Positions 7,939-16,131 of a DNA stretch of 31,327 nucleotides are shown piece by piece; the first letter of the stretch is position 1, and each line of letters opens with the position of its first letter. The notes below the pieces were generated by a model. It ran no database searches. It had not been told where the DNA came from and saw only the letters and a list, made by a program, of their open reading frames with translations. The DNA is taken from contig CADDZH010000061.1 of NCBI GenBank assembly GCA_902812455.1, positions 1-31,327 on the forward strand, read 5' to 3'. Both the position numbers and the translations under genes were made by a program. The stretch is from Chloroflexota bacterium. Lineage in GTDB: Bacteria > Chloroflexota > Ktedonobacteria > Ktedonobacterales > Ktedonobacteraceae.

Positions 7939-8838
7939 ATGAATGAAGCCAGCCGGTGGCGGTTAGCATTGGCCCAAAAAGTTGCCCCCATTATCGCTGC
8001 CAACCCCAAGGTACAAGCGATCATGCTCGCTGGTTCGACCTCTCGTGGATGCGCAGATCGCTATTCGGATATTGAGCTTGGGGTATTCTGGTCTTCCCCT
8101 CCAACTGATGAAGAACGCCTTGCTCCTGTTGGACCTGCAGGCGGCATCTTCTGGGAATTGGACCCGTATGATACTGAAAACAAGATATGGATGGAGGAGT
8201 GGGGATTGGGCGGAGTGAAGATGGACGTAAGAAACCTGACAGTTGAAGAGATGGAGCACATCTTGAGCAGCGTGCTTGAGCATTACGATACCTCTCTTTT
8301 CAAGCAGGCAACAATTTCAGCTTTGCAGTATGCCATTCCGCTCTATGCTCCTTCTATACTTGAACGGTGGAAGGCCAGGCTAGCCCATTATCCCCCTGAA
8401 TTGAGGCAAGCAATGGTGCGGGAAAACCTGGTACTGTACGAGTGGTGTTGGTGGGTAGACATGCTCATGTTTCGTGGAGACTGGCCGCTGGTCTATAACT
8501 CCTTGAGTGAGGCAACGTTCCAGATACTAGGAGTATTAATTGGTCTCAATTCCATCTACCATCCCGGCTTCAAATGGATGAATCGGCTCATTAGCGAGAT
8601 GCGCATTGTTCCAGAAAATCTTGCTGCCCGTATTAATGCAGTCTTTCATATGGAGCCGCATGTTGCTGCCCAGGAAATGAAGCGGCTGGTTCTTGAGGTA
8701 TATGATCTTGTCGATAGATATATGTCTGAGGTGAGTACTGCTGAGGCGAGATGTTTGTTCTTGCGCCAGCGCGAACAAATTGAGCGACCACCAGAGAATA
8801 TAAACCTTATCATAGAGCTGAAGAAATCTGATCCATAA
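7939..8838 (+). CDS. Nucleotidyltransferase-fold protein with helical C-terminal domain
   Basis: The protein has 299 residues. The N-terminal motif IMLAGSTSRGCADRYSDIELGVFW (about 28-51) is the GS...D-x-E signature of the polymerase-beta-like nucleotidyltransferase fold, with Gly32-Ser33 and the metal-binding pair Asp44 and Glu46. The rest is mostly helical and ends with YDLVDRYMSEVSTAE, which may bind a substrate. Relatives include aminoglycoside nucleotidyltransferases and many uncharacterised single-domain proteins, so the acceptor is unknown. GAGAGGACAG precedes the ATG. Base composition is somewhat more AT-rich than in the surrounding metabolic genes, which fits acquisition by transfer but does not prove it. 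Confidence 0.75.
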   Translation: MNEASRWRLALAQKVAPIIAANPKVQAIMLAGSTSRGCADRYSDIELGVFWSSPPTDEERLAPVGPAGGIFWELDPYDTENKIWMEEWGLGGVKMDVRNLTVEEMEHILSSVLEHYDTSLFKQATISALQYAIPLYAPSILERWKARLAHYPPELRQAMVRENLVLYEWCWWVDMLMFRGDWPLVYNSLSEATFQILGVLIGLNSIYHPGFKWMNRLISEMRIVPENLAARINAVFHMEPHVAAQEMKRLVLEVYDLVDRYMSEVSTAEARCLFLRQREQIERPPENINLIIELKKSDP

Positions 8839-8896
8839 GTGCTCAGATAATCAATGCAGAACAAGAGCATAGTGGATGTTTGTGTGGCATGGATTC

Positions 8897-9907
8897 CTAC
8901 TCCAACAGTCGATTTGCCCACTCCGGTGATGGGAGTGACCATTGACGGGCGGCCCAGAAAAGCAGGGTAGCCAGTTGCTGGGCCTGAAAGCGGCGGAGAC
9001 GAGGCAATCCGGGAATGGCAGGCCGCCACGCGCGGTCTGCAAAATAGGTGAGCCACCAGGCAAGGGCAGACTCAACGGCGCCAGGATTCACCGCGAATTG
9101 CTCTCCATACCATGCCATGACCTGCTCGGGCAATGGCCCTCCCTCTATCGTGACACTCTGGGCAAAGGCGACCATGTCCAGCTCCGGTCGTCCTATGCTG
9201 ATCGATGGCCAGTCGAAGAGATATAATCGTCCCCCCACAAAGCGGAGATTATCTGAGCGGATATCGCCGTGCAGAATAGCGTATGGCCCTTCGCTCAGCG
9301 CTGGCTGCTTCATCATATGTTCGATAGTCGGTGACATCCGCTGCAACCACGCCAATGCCTGGGGAGCTTCTTCACCTGCCAGCGCCGCGATATATTGCAG
9401 CTCCCCGGATTCCTGGATGGTCTGCGGCCAATTTAAACGTGAGAGTTCCTCATCGGGCTGGGGAAGCCATGCTGGGGGCTGGGAGCCGAGCGATGAGCGA
9501 TGAAAGGCGGCAAGGGCGTGAGTAATGGCCCTGGTTTTTGCAGGTGGCCAGGGAGGAACACTTCTGGGGCCAAGGTCTTCAAGGATCAAGACGTGCCAGT
9601 CCTCATAATGGAAGGCGGCGTGCAACTCTGGCATCCATGCTTTGATCTGCGGGCCAATCTCACGATAGACCCGTTCCTCAACATGAAGTGCGTGTTTCGC
9701 AAAGTCATTGGAGTCTTGATACGTCCCCTTAAAAAAGGCGCGGTGACCATCTGCCAGCACGAGACGGTAGGTTGGAGTTGGTCCATAACCTCCCCAAATA
9801 CGTGTGGCTCGCACTACCGGAGCGCCCAGTGCAGCATCAACCTGCTGGCGAACCGCTTGCGGGACATGTTTCCAGGCCAGCTTGGCTTCTATACCCGTTC
9901 GTGACAT
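8897..9907 (-). CDS. APH/choline-kinase-family phosphotransferase
   Basis: The 336-residue product has the kinase-like fold of aminoglycoside phosphotransferases. A lysine at about residue 60 (RAFFKGTY) is a candidate ATP ligand. The catalytic loop is ILHGDIRSDN at 211-220 with Asp215, and LFDWPSISIGRPELDM (from 230) provides the metal-binding aspartate. VLILEDLG is the hinge between lobes. The substrate could be an antibiotic, a sugar or a small alcohol; family members in soil bacteria are diverse, and resistance should not be assumed. It is transcribed opposite to its neighbours, convergent with the nucleotidyltransferase gene and divergent from the HAD gene. Confidence 0.85.
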   Translation of the reverse strand: MSRTGIEAKLAWKHVPQAVRQQVDAALGAPVVRATRIWGGYGPTPTYRLVLADGHRAFFKGTYQDSNDFAKHALHVEERVYREIGPQIKAWMPELHAAFHYEDWHVLILEDLGPRSVPPWPPAKTRAITHALAAFHRSSLGSQPPAWLPQPDEELSRLNWPQTIQESGELQYIAALAGEEAPQALAWLQRMSPTIEHMMKQPALSEGPYAILHGDIRSDNLRFVGGRLYLFDWPSISIGRPELDMVAFAQSVTIEGGPLPEQVMAWYGEQFAVNPGAVESALAWWLTYFADRAWRPAIPGLPRLRRFQAQQLATLLFWAARQWSLPSPEWANRLLE

Positions 9908-9985
9908 TGCTTATCTCAACCTTGCCTTTGCTTCGTTCTCGCGTTATTCTTGAAAGAAGGTTATGAAATTTTTAGGAGGATATAT

Positions 9986-10483
9986 ATGATCAAAGCCATT
10001 ATATTTGATTGGGGAAGAACGCTTTATGATAGCGATAGGCACTCACTCTATCCTCATACTGAAGAAGTTTTGGCTTATTTTTCAAGCAAATATACGCTTA
10101 TTATTGTTTCCTTGGCCTCAGATGGGAATATTTCTAAGAGGTATAGTCTGCTGCAAGATAGCGGTATTGCAAAATACTTTACGACTGTTTATTTTGCTGA
10201 AAGAGATAAGGACTACTTGTACACAATCGCCTTAGAGGCTTTGAATCTTAAACCACAAGAAGTGGCTATTGTTGATGATAGAGTTGTTCGTGGAATACGC
10301 TGGGGAAATCAGCACGGGGCAACCACTATCTGGCTGAGGCAAGAGAAATTTAGGCACGAGGAGCCTGATGAAGAGACAGGTGTACCAACACATTGCATAA
10401 GCAAAATAGAAGACATGTATACACTTGAGTCCTTAGAAGAGAGGAGATCTTTGCATAATGGATCAATTCTCTTCGCTCGGTAG
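9986..10483 (+). CDS. HAD-like protein with a DxG nucleophile motif
   Basis: The product has 165 residues from the ATG at 9986, preceded by a strong TAGGAGGA; an upstream in-frame start at 9950 is less plausible. Motif I is IIFDWGRTLYDS, so the first aspartate (Asp8) is present but the usual second aspartate is Gly10, which often signals altered or lost phosphatase activity. IIVSLASD gives motif II and AIVDDRVVRGIRWGNQHGA gives motif IV. There is no large cap domain. The coding DNA is strikingly AT-rich (roughly 35-40% GC by eye). The 3' end overlaps the polymerase gene by 26 bases in another frame, so the two may be co-translated. Confidence 0.78.
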   Translation: MIKAIIFDWGRTLYDSDRHSLYPHTEEVLAYFSSKYTLIIVSLASDGNISKRYSLLQDSGIAKYFTTVYFAERDKDYLYTIALEALNLKPQEVAIVDDRVVRGIRWGNQHGATTIWLRQEKFRHEEPDEETGVPTHCISKIEDMYTLESLEERRSLHNGSILFAR

Positions 10484-12962
10484 CAGCGATACGTCCTCTC
10501 ATGTGTATGATGAGTATCTCTTCGGCTGGGATGCGACGCCCGGTATTGTCTCTGTCTGGGCCAATGGCGAAGGTAAGGCTGTGATCTGGCGGCGCGAAGG
10601 CGAGCGCGTTACGCACGCGGTAGAGCAATTTCGCCCCTGGCTATTTGCTACGACACTGGTTGATCTTGCTCACCTGGGAGCTGCCCTGGTTTCTTCTGCT
10701 GCTCCTGGTGCGGGTACAGCCCCGGTCACCTATCGCGAGCTGGATGGCCCCGCCGGCTCCTATCGCTACTTGCTCTCGGCCCGCAGTGGGCGTTTTCTTG
10801 AACGCGCGCTGCTCAAAGGAGCTTCCCAACGGCTGGATCGCCAGGTCATAGGTATAGGTGAACTCCCGGACGAGTATTATCGCGTTGGCCCCGTCGAGCA
10901 ACATCTGATGGCTACAGGCCGCGTCTATTTCCGTGACATGGTCTACGATGATCTACACCGCCTCCAATTTGACCTTGAAACAACTGCCCTCGACCCCCGA
11001 CGCGGGCGCATCTTCATGGTCGCTATCCGTGATAATCGCGGGCTTGCTACTGTCCTTGAAGCGCCTGCTCCAGAAGACGAGGCTGGGCTGATCGCTGATC
11101 TCTGCGCCCTGATCCGCGAGCGCGACCCGGATGTGCTCGAAAACCACAATCTCTTCGGCTTTGATCTGCCTTTCCTGGAACAGCGCGCCGCCTTATTGAA
11201 AGTTCCGCTGGCGCTCGGTAGGAGAGGCGGGCCGGCGCTCCTGGAGCGGCGCGAGGAGACGCTGGCAATTGGCCCCGAAGCTCGTCGCCGCACGCGCTAT
11301 ACCATTGCAGGCCGCGAGCTGATCGACACGCTGGATGCTGTGCGCCGCTATGATTTTGTGGTACGCGATATGCCGAGTTACCGCCTCAAAGATGTTGCCA
11401 GGTATTTTGGCATGGCTACGCCTGATCGCGTCTACATTGAAGGGGAAGCTATTTTCGAGACCTACCGGCGCGATCCTGACCTTGTGCGCCGCTATGCGCT
11501 GGATGACGTTTCCGAAGTGGATGGCCTCTCGCGCCGCTTGCTGGGAGCGCCTTTTGCGCTGGCCAGCATGGCTCCTCGCCGCTACGAGCGCCTGGCATCC
11601 GCAGGCCCGGCCATGGGCATCCTGGAGCCGATCCTTGTGCGCGCCTATTTGCGCGCGGGCGCTGCCCTCCCTAACCAGTCACATGACCAGGCAGGCGGAT
11701 CAGAACTCCACGAAGGCGGCGCCGTTCACCTCTTTGCTGAAGGCGTTGCCGAACAGGTAGTCAAGGCTGATGTTGCTTCGCTGTATCCCTCGCTCATGCG
11801 TGTTTATCAAATAGGCCCTGCCTGCGATCGTCTCGGCGTCTTATTAAGCGTCTTAGGCCGTCTGACCGACCTGCGCCTCCAGCACAAGGCGGCAGCGCGC
11901 GCCGCGCCGCCTGGCTCGGTGGAAGTCAATGCCCATGAAGCCACCCAGGTCGCTATGAAAATCCTTATCAACGCCGCTTATGGCTACATGGGCGCCAGCT
12001 CCATGGCGCTCTTTGCCGATAGCCGTGCTGCCGCAGAAGTGACCAGGCGAGGACGCGAACTGCTCTCCCAGGTGCTCGATGCCCTGCGCCAGCGCGGCAT
12101 GGCGCTCATAGAGGCCGATACCGATGGCGTCTATTTCGCGGTGCCCGTTGGCTGGAGCGAAGAACAGGAGCGCAAACTGGTTGCTGAGATTGGCGCGCTG
12201 CTGCCGGAAGGCATCCGTCTCGAATACGAAGGCCGCTATCGCGCCATGTTCAGCCACGAGGTCAAGAACTATGCCTTACTGACATATGATGGGCGGTTGA
12301 TTGTGCGGGGCGTGGCTTTGCGCTCCAGCCGGGCAGAGCCTTTCGGCGAGCGCTTTCTGCGCAAGGCGCTCTTCTGCACGATGACCAACGATATACCCGG
12401 CTTGCAAGCTGCCTATCTCGAAACGGTAGAAGCCATTCGCAGCCGTAGACTGCCGGCAAGCGATATGGGGACGCGCGTGCGCCTGTCTAAAACGCCGGAA
12501 GCCTATCTGGCTTCTCGCGCAGGACATGCTGAGCCGCAATATGAGGCGTTGCTGGCAGCCGGGCGCACACGCTGGTATCCAGGCGAGCGCGTGCGCTTCT
12601 ATCGAACCAGTAGCGGCAATTTTGCCTGGTTACCGGATGAAGCAGAAGAAGCCCCTGTGGATACCGGTTGGGAAGAAGAAGAGGAAGGTGCCCCTGGCAG
12701 CGTCCAGGATAGCGGCGCAATCGCCAGCGTGCCTGTCGCGAAATCCCCAGCCAGCGAGTCGATAGCGGATCGGCGGGATTATGATGTCGAGCACTATCTC
12801 CGTGTGCTCGTCACATCCTATGCGGCGCGATTGCGCAAAGCCTTCTCACCCGCCGATTTCGCGCAGATCTTCCGCCAGGATGGTCAGGCCGGCCTCTTTG
12901 ATCTTGCTATTGAAGAGATACAGCCCCGCTGGATTCGCTGCCAGCAAGATGCAAAAAAATAA
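10458..12962 (+). CDS. Family B DNA polymerase with intact 3'-5' exonuclease
   Basis: The 834-residue enzyme has all catalytic signatures of a proofreading family B polymerase. Exo I is FDLETTALD with Asp172 and Glu174, Exo II is NHNLFGFDLPF with Asp236, and Exo III is YALDD with Tyr346 and Asp350. Polymerase motif A is KADVASLYPS (Asp438), motif B is KILINAAYG (Lys501, Asn505, Tyr508), and motif C is ADTDG (Asp554, Asp556). An acidic linker (about residues 726-745) precedes a C-terminal helical thumb-like segment. The length is near that of bacterial Pol II and archaeal PolB. Likely roles are repair or translesion synthesis, as in bacterial Pol II. GAGGAG lies 11 bases before the ATG. No primase, helicase or phage gene is adjacent, so a phage origin is not supported. 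Confidence 0.93.
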   Translation: MDQFSSLGSSDTSSHVYDEYLFGWDATPGIVSVWANGEGKAVIWRREGERVTHAVEQFRPWLFATTLVDLAHLGAALVSSAAPGAGTAPVTYRELDGPAGSYRYLLSARSGRFLERALLKGASQRLDRQVIGIGELPDEYYRVGPVEQHLMATGRVYFRDMVYDDLHRLQFDLETTALDPRRGRIFMVAIRDNRGLATVLEAPAPEDEAGLIADLCALIRERDPDVLENHNLFGFDLPFLEQRAALLKVPLALGRRGGPALLERREETLAIGPEARRRTRYTIAGRELIDTLDAVRRYDFVVRDMPSYRLKDVARYFGMATPDRVYIEGEAIFETYRRDPDLVRRYALDDVSEVDGLSRRLLGAPFALASMAPRRYERLASAGPAMGILEPILVRAYLRAGAALPNQSHDQAGGSELHEGGAVHLFAEGVAEQVVKADVASLYPSLMRVYQIGPACDRLGVLLSVLGRLTDLRLQHKAAARAAPPGSVEVNAHEATQVAMKILINAAYGYMGASSMALFADSRAAAEVTRRGRELLSQVLDALRQRGMALIEADTDGVYFAVPVGWSEEQERKLVAEIGALLPEGIRLEYEGRYRAMFSHEVKNYALLTYDGRLIVRGVALRSSRAEPFGERFLRKALFCTMTNDIPGLQAAYLETVEAIRSRRLPASDMGTRVRLSKTPEAYLASRAGHAEPQYEALLAAGRTRWYPGERVRFYRTSSGNFAWLPDEAEEAPVDTGWEEEEEGAPGSVQDSGAIASVPVAKSPASESIADRRDYDVEHYLRVLVTSYAARLRKAFSPADFAQIFRQDGQAGLFDLAIEEIQPRWIRCQQDAKK

Positions 12963-12985
12963 TATCCTCAACAGTTGTAGAGGCG

Positions 12986-14020
12986 TTATTTAGTGTGATT
13001 ACGCGGACTGGCTATGCAATAGCTGCTCGATTCGCGCACGATCAGTTCGGGCTGGTACATTACCTGCTTGTGTTGATGTGTTTCAGGGTGCATTGCCTCA
13101 TCAAGAAGCAGTTCGGCGGCGGCTCGACCAAGCTGGTACTTGGGCTGGCGCACGGAGGTGAGCGGGGTCGAAAGGATGCTGGCAAACTCAATGTCGTCGT
13201 ACCCGACAAGGGCAAAATCCCCAGGAATGGAGAATCCCCGCTTCGCCAGGCCGCGCATCACTCCCAAAGCAAGCAGATCATTGGCGCAAAACACTGCTGT
13301 GGGCTTAACCGGTGAGGCAAGCAATTTCTCCACACTTGCCTCGCCCTCTTTGGTATTAAGCATAGGAGTGGCGATCTCAACGACCGCCTGCTCGGGATCA
13401 AGACCGGCGGCTTTGACAGCGCGCCTCACGCCACGCCGCCGGTCTGCGCACTGGCGGATGCTGAGCGGGCCATTGACGAAAGCGAGTCGTTCGTGCCCTT
13501 GTTCCAAAAGATGGGCCGCTGCCAACTCCCCGCCGCGCACATCATCAACTGCCACTGAGCAAAGATCTCTGATGCGGCTGGGGCGGTCTAGCAAAACCAC
13601 AGAGATACCGCGCTGGCGAACGCGTTGCAGGTAGCTAGCATCACTGAGAACAGGAGTAATGAGCAAGCCGCGCGCCCTGTGCTCCTCGAGCACGTGCAGG
13701 TAGTGGCCTTCTTTCTCAAGCGAATCATCGGAGTTGCAGAGAATGACAATGAAGCCGGCTTCGTTCGCGGCATCTTCAACACCGCGCGCCACCTCTGTAA
13801 AAAAGGGGTTGGTGACGTCAAGCACAATCAGGCCGATATACTGGCTATACCCCGCACGCAACTGCCGGGCCGAGCCATTGCGCACAAAGCCAATCTCTTC
13901 GATCGCTTGTTGTACTCGCTTGCGCGTCTCCTCGGCAACTATTTCGGGATGATTCAATACGTTTGATACAGTTCCGAGCGAGACCCGAGCTCGCTCGGCC
14001 ACCTCACGAATACTGGACAT
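12986..14020 (-). CDS. rhaR: LacI-family transcriptional regulator of the rhamnose operon
   Basis: This 344-residue repressor starts with a classic helix-turn-helix, SSIREVAERARVSLGTVSNVLNHPEIV, and hinge ARQLRAG, then a periplasmic-binding-protein-like effector domain (IGLIVLDVTNPFFTEVARGVED through FALVGYDDIEFASILSTPLTSVRQP). The ATG at 14020 is chosen over the GTG at 14029 because MSSIREVA is the usual family N-terminus. It is divergent from the permease-to-kinase operon whose promoter carries two palindromes typical of LacI proteins. By analogy with LacI-type rhamnose regulators it should release DNA when rhamnose or a pathway intermediate binds. The symbol reflects the context rather than a sequence-specific match. 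Confidence 0.85.
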   Translation of the reverse strand: MSSIREVAERARVSLGTVSNVLNHPEIVAEETRKRVQQAIEEIGFVRNGSARQLRAGYSQYIGLIVLDVTNPFFTEVARGVEDAANEAGFIVILCNSDDSLEKEGHYLHVLEEHRARGLLITPVLSDASYLQRVRQRGISVVLLDRPSRIRDLCSVAVDDVRGGELAAAHLLEQGHERLAFVNGPLSIRQCADRRRGVRRAVKAAGLDPEQAVVEIATPMLNTKEGEASVEKLLASPVKPTAVFCANDLLALGVMRGLAKRGFSIPGDFALVGYDDIEFASILSTPLTSVRQPKYQLGRAAAELLLDEAMHPETHQHKQVMYQPELIVRESSSYCIASPRNHTK

Positions 14021-14039
14021 TGCTCTCACTCTCGTATGG

Positions 14040-14086
14040 CCTGGTTTGCCTGTTATGATGAATCTACAAAAGGAGGCAAAACCAGG
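14040..14086 (-). repeat. Inverted repeat in the leader of the lacI-type gene
   Basis: CCTGGTTTGCCT (14040-14051) and AGGCAAAACCAGG (14074-14086) are inverted complements with a single-base bulge. A hairpin would form in the mRNA of the regulator about 20 bases before its start, or the arms could be a distant pair of protein sites. The arms differ from the operators at 14185 and 14245. Confidence 0.5.
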
Positions 14087-14147
14087 TAAAAACTCTGTAA
14101 TAGTATCTCACAAATGGCAAGTTCTTTCCTTCTTCCTTCTTGAACCC

Positions 14148-14176
14148 TTGACAACCTGCCTGCCAAAAATTATACT
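14148..14176 (+). promoter_or_regulatory. Near-consensus sigma70-type promoter of the rhamnose operon
   Basis: TTGACA at 14148-14153, exactly 17 bases, then TATACT at 14171-14176. Transcription would start near 14183, right at the first operator. This is the best promoter match in the window and is oriented toward the permease gene. Confidence 0.8.
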
Positions 14177-14184
14177 TTTCCTAG

Positions 14185-14198
14185 TTGAAACGTTTCAA
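14185..14198. promoter_or_regulatory. LacI-family operator O1
   Basis: TTGAAACGTTTCAA is a perfect 14-bp palindrome with the central CG typical of LacI-family sites. It starts eight bases after the -10 element, so a bound repressor would cover the transcription start. The adjacent divergent LacI-family gene is the obvious candidate protein. Confidence 0.82.
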
Positions 14199-14244
14199 TT
14201 TTTAAGAGCTTTTCTCACCGAAAAGCGTTTTGTCTTCGGACTAA

Positions 14245-14258
14245 TTGAAACGTTTCAA
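14245..14258. promoter_or_regulatory. LacI-family operator O2
   Basis: This is a second identical copy of TTGAAACGTTTCAA, with its centre exactly 60 bp downstream of the first. It lies within the transcribed leader and could act as a roadblock or partner O1 through DNA looping or cooperative binding. Confidence 0.8.
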
Positions 14259-14465
14259 GCATGACTGTACTTGGAAACTCGTTGGTCAAGTTATCATGAC
14301 GGGAAAGGAGGATTGCTCAAGCTCTCACTTACATCGTTAACGCGGACAGACAGATAAGCACAACTCCTACAAGGTAAGATTACTCCAATAGTAAATGATC
14401 TTCTTCGCTGAACAGCCGCGGAATGGACCACGGCGTGTACACCTACTAAGGGAGGTAATTGAATC

Positions 14466-15845
14466 ATGCAGCAACCACAAACGGTATTCGAGCAACTCGA
14501 CGATGCTCCCTTGAAGCGAGTTCACTGGGAATGGACGCTTATCGCAGCTTTAGGTGATTATTTGGATGCCGGTTCAATTGTAGCGGGCGCATCCTCGCTT
14601 CTTGCCTGGGTTACATACTTCCACTTAAATCCCGGCATCATCGGGCTTATTGCGGCATTCAGTTCTAATGGCATATCCACAGCCATAGGCGCCTTAGTGG
14701 GAGGTCGGCTGGGTGATCTCTTCGGGCGGAAATTCATTTACAGTGTTGACCTGCTGATTTACGCAATAGGAACGCTTCCCATCATCTTTGCAGTTAACGC
14801 CCCGATGGTCATCATTGGCTATATGCTTATGGGGTTTGCTGTAGGGGCAGATGTTCCCACCTCCTGGTCGCTGATAGCTGAATTTGCCCCTCGTAGGAGT
14901 CGCGGGCGACTGATGGGCCTGACCAACATCTTCTGGTATATCGGCCCTATCGTTGTTCTGCTGCTTTCGCTAGCATTTGTCCCACTGGGCATACTTGGCG
15001 CGAGGCTTGTTTTCGCCAGCCTGTTAATTGTTGCAGTAGTTACCTACATCCTGCGGCGCAGGTTGGTTGAGTCTCCACGCTGGTCTTATCTGACTGGCAA
15101 AGTAGCGAATGTTACAGAAGCTATACAGTCCGTCGGTGAAAATGCGCCTGTGACAGTAGCGCAACCAGAAAGGAGCCATTTCCGGGAACTCTTCTCGAAA
15201 GCTAATCTCAAGGCCTTCCTGTTTGTCGTCCCGATCTATGTTTTCTGGGGCATACCGGCAGGAACATATGGTTTCTTCCTCCCCTACATTTTCAAGACCT
15301 TAGGGGCGCAGAGTGCCCCTGCGGGTGACGGCTTGCAGATTCTCTGGTTTGTTTCAGCCATTGTGACAGTTCTCTTCGTGTTTATGCCTCTCAATGATCG
15401 CATTGACAGGAGGATTCTCTATGCGATCAGTGCGGCATTTTGCGCAATTGGCTTCTACATCCTGGTGGTGTTCCCCATCTCAAACCCCGTTGTAGCCATA
15501 GTGAACGTGCTCTTGTTCGGTTTAGGCCAGGGCATTGGTCTATGGCCATTGCAGCGTGTCTGGTCGGTAGAACTCTTCCCTACCATGATCCGCAACACGG
15601 CGCAAGGAGTATTATGGAGCTTCATGAGGTTAATTCTGGGCCTATGGAGCCTGTTCCTGCCGACTTTCACTGCTGCCACCGGGTTTGGTATAGTAGCGCT
15701 CATCATGGGTCTCTTGTTCACCTACAATTTTGTGGTAGGAGGTTTGTTTGGCCCACGCACCCAGGGCAAGTCGCTTGAGCAAATTCAGGCGCCGCAGGTT
15801 CCTCAAGCAGCCAGGGCGGGGGCAAACCCCACTTCACAAGGGTAG
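14466..15845 (+). CDS. MFS transporter, probable L-rhamnose (6-deoxyhexose) permease
   Basis: The 459-residue membrane protein has about 12 hydrophobic segments. The loop after the second segment carries GGRLGDLFGRKFIYSVD, the sugar-porter form of MFS motif A. PTSWSLIAEFAPRRSRGRLMG follows segment four, as in metabolite and sugar porters. GGGAGGT precedes the ATG at good spacing. It is the first gene after the LacI-controlled promoter and is followed by rhamnose catabolic genes, so it most likely imports L-rhamnose. Homology to a characterised rhamnose transporter is not claimed. The C-terminal ~25 residues are hydrophilic and Gln/Pro-rich. Confidence 0.85.
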   Translation: MQQPQTVFEQLDDAPLKRVHWEWTLIAALGDYLDAGSIVAGASSLLAWVTYFHLNPGIIGLIAAFSSNGISTAIGALVGGRLGDLFGRKFIYSVDLLIYAIGTLPIIFAVNAPMVIIGYMLMGFAVGADVPTSWSLIAEFAPRRSRGRLMGLTNIFWYIGPIVVLLLSLAFVPLGILGARLVFASLLIVAVVTYILRRRLVESPRWSYLTGKVANVTEAIQSVGENAPVTVAQPERSHFRELFSKANLKAFLFVVPIYVFWGIPAGTYGFFLPYIFKTLGAQSAPAGDGLQILWFVSAIVTVLFVFMPLNDRIDRRILYAISAAFCAIGFYILVVFPISNPVVAIVNVLLFGLGQGIGLWPLQRVWSVELFPTMIRNTAQGVLWSFMRLILGLWSLFLPTFTAATGFGIVALIMGLLFTYNFVVGGLFGPRTQGKSLEQIQAPQVPQAARAGANPTSQG

Positions 15846-15886
15846 GCGTTTGCGTGAATCTGCCTGGGAACAGGTGCCGGTTCGTC

Positions 15887-16097
15887 GTAGGGGCGGGAGC
15901 AGCGGTGGAGGGCGGTGAGGGCGCTTGCGCCGCCCACGTTCCTCAACCTCGCACGTAATGGCAGAGGCGAAGCCCTGCCACTACCATATACGTCTCGAGC
16001 CGCGCAACCTGTATGGTAGTGGCGCCCCTTGCGGGTGCCATGGCAGGCCCCCACCCTCGCAAGGATTCTCGCGGTCGCCCTTGTCTCTTGCCCCTAC
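15887..16097. repeat. MITE-like element with GTAGGGGC / GCCCCTAC ends
   Basis: This 211-bp block begins GTAGGGGC (15887-15894) and ends with its complement GCCCCTAC (16090-16097). Inside, GCCACTACCATATAC (from about 15977) and GTATGGTAGTGGC (16011-16023) pair with few mismatches, and GCGGTCGCCC near the right end recurs at 19191. It occupies most of the gap between the permease gene and rhaM without coding capacity. It would be transcribed as part of the operon and could fold strongly. Confidence 0.6.
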
Positions 16098-16131
16098 TTT
16101 ACCTGCCTTTTAAAATAGAAAGGACAATACC

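Larger units (their letters stand above)
14021..14465. other. Divergent control region between lacI-type regulator and permease
   Basis: This 445-base gap holds a hairpin-forming inverted repeat near the regulator start, one strong promoter and two identical operators, each listed separately. From about 14183 to 14465 it would be an untranslated leader of about 280 bases. Inside the leader, GCTTTTC (14208-14214) and GAAAAGC (14220-14226) can form a 7-bp hairpin followed by GTTTT, a weak terminator-like structure between the operators. I saw no known riboswitch fold. Confidence 0.6.

Noticed and set aside
12262..12720. Arg/Pro/Ala-rich minus-strand ORFs opposite the polymerase gene
   Set aside because: Composition typical of antisense frames; all polymerase motifs are intact on the other strand.
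10458..12962. Family B polymerase as evidence of a prophage
   Set aside because: No terminase, capsid, integrase, helicase or other phage gene is near; cellular Pol II-like enzymes have the same motifs.
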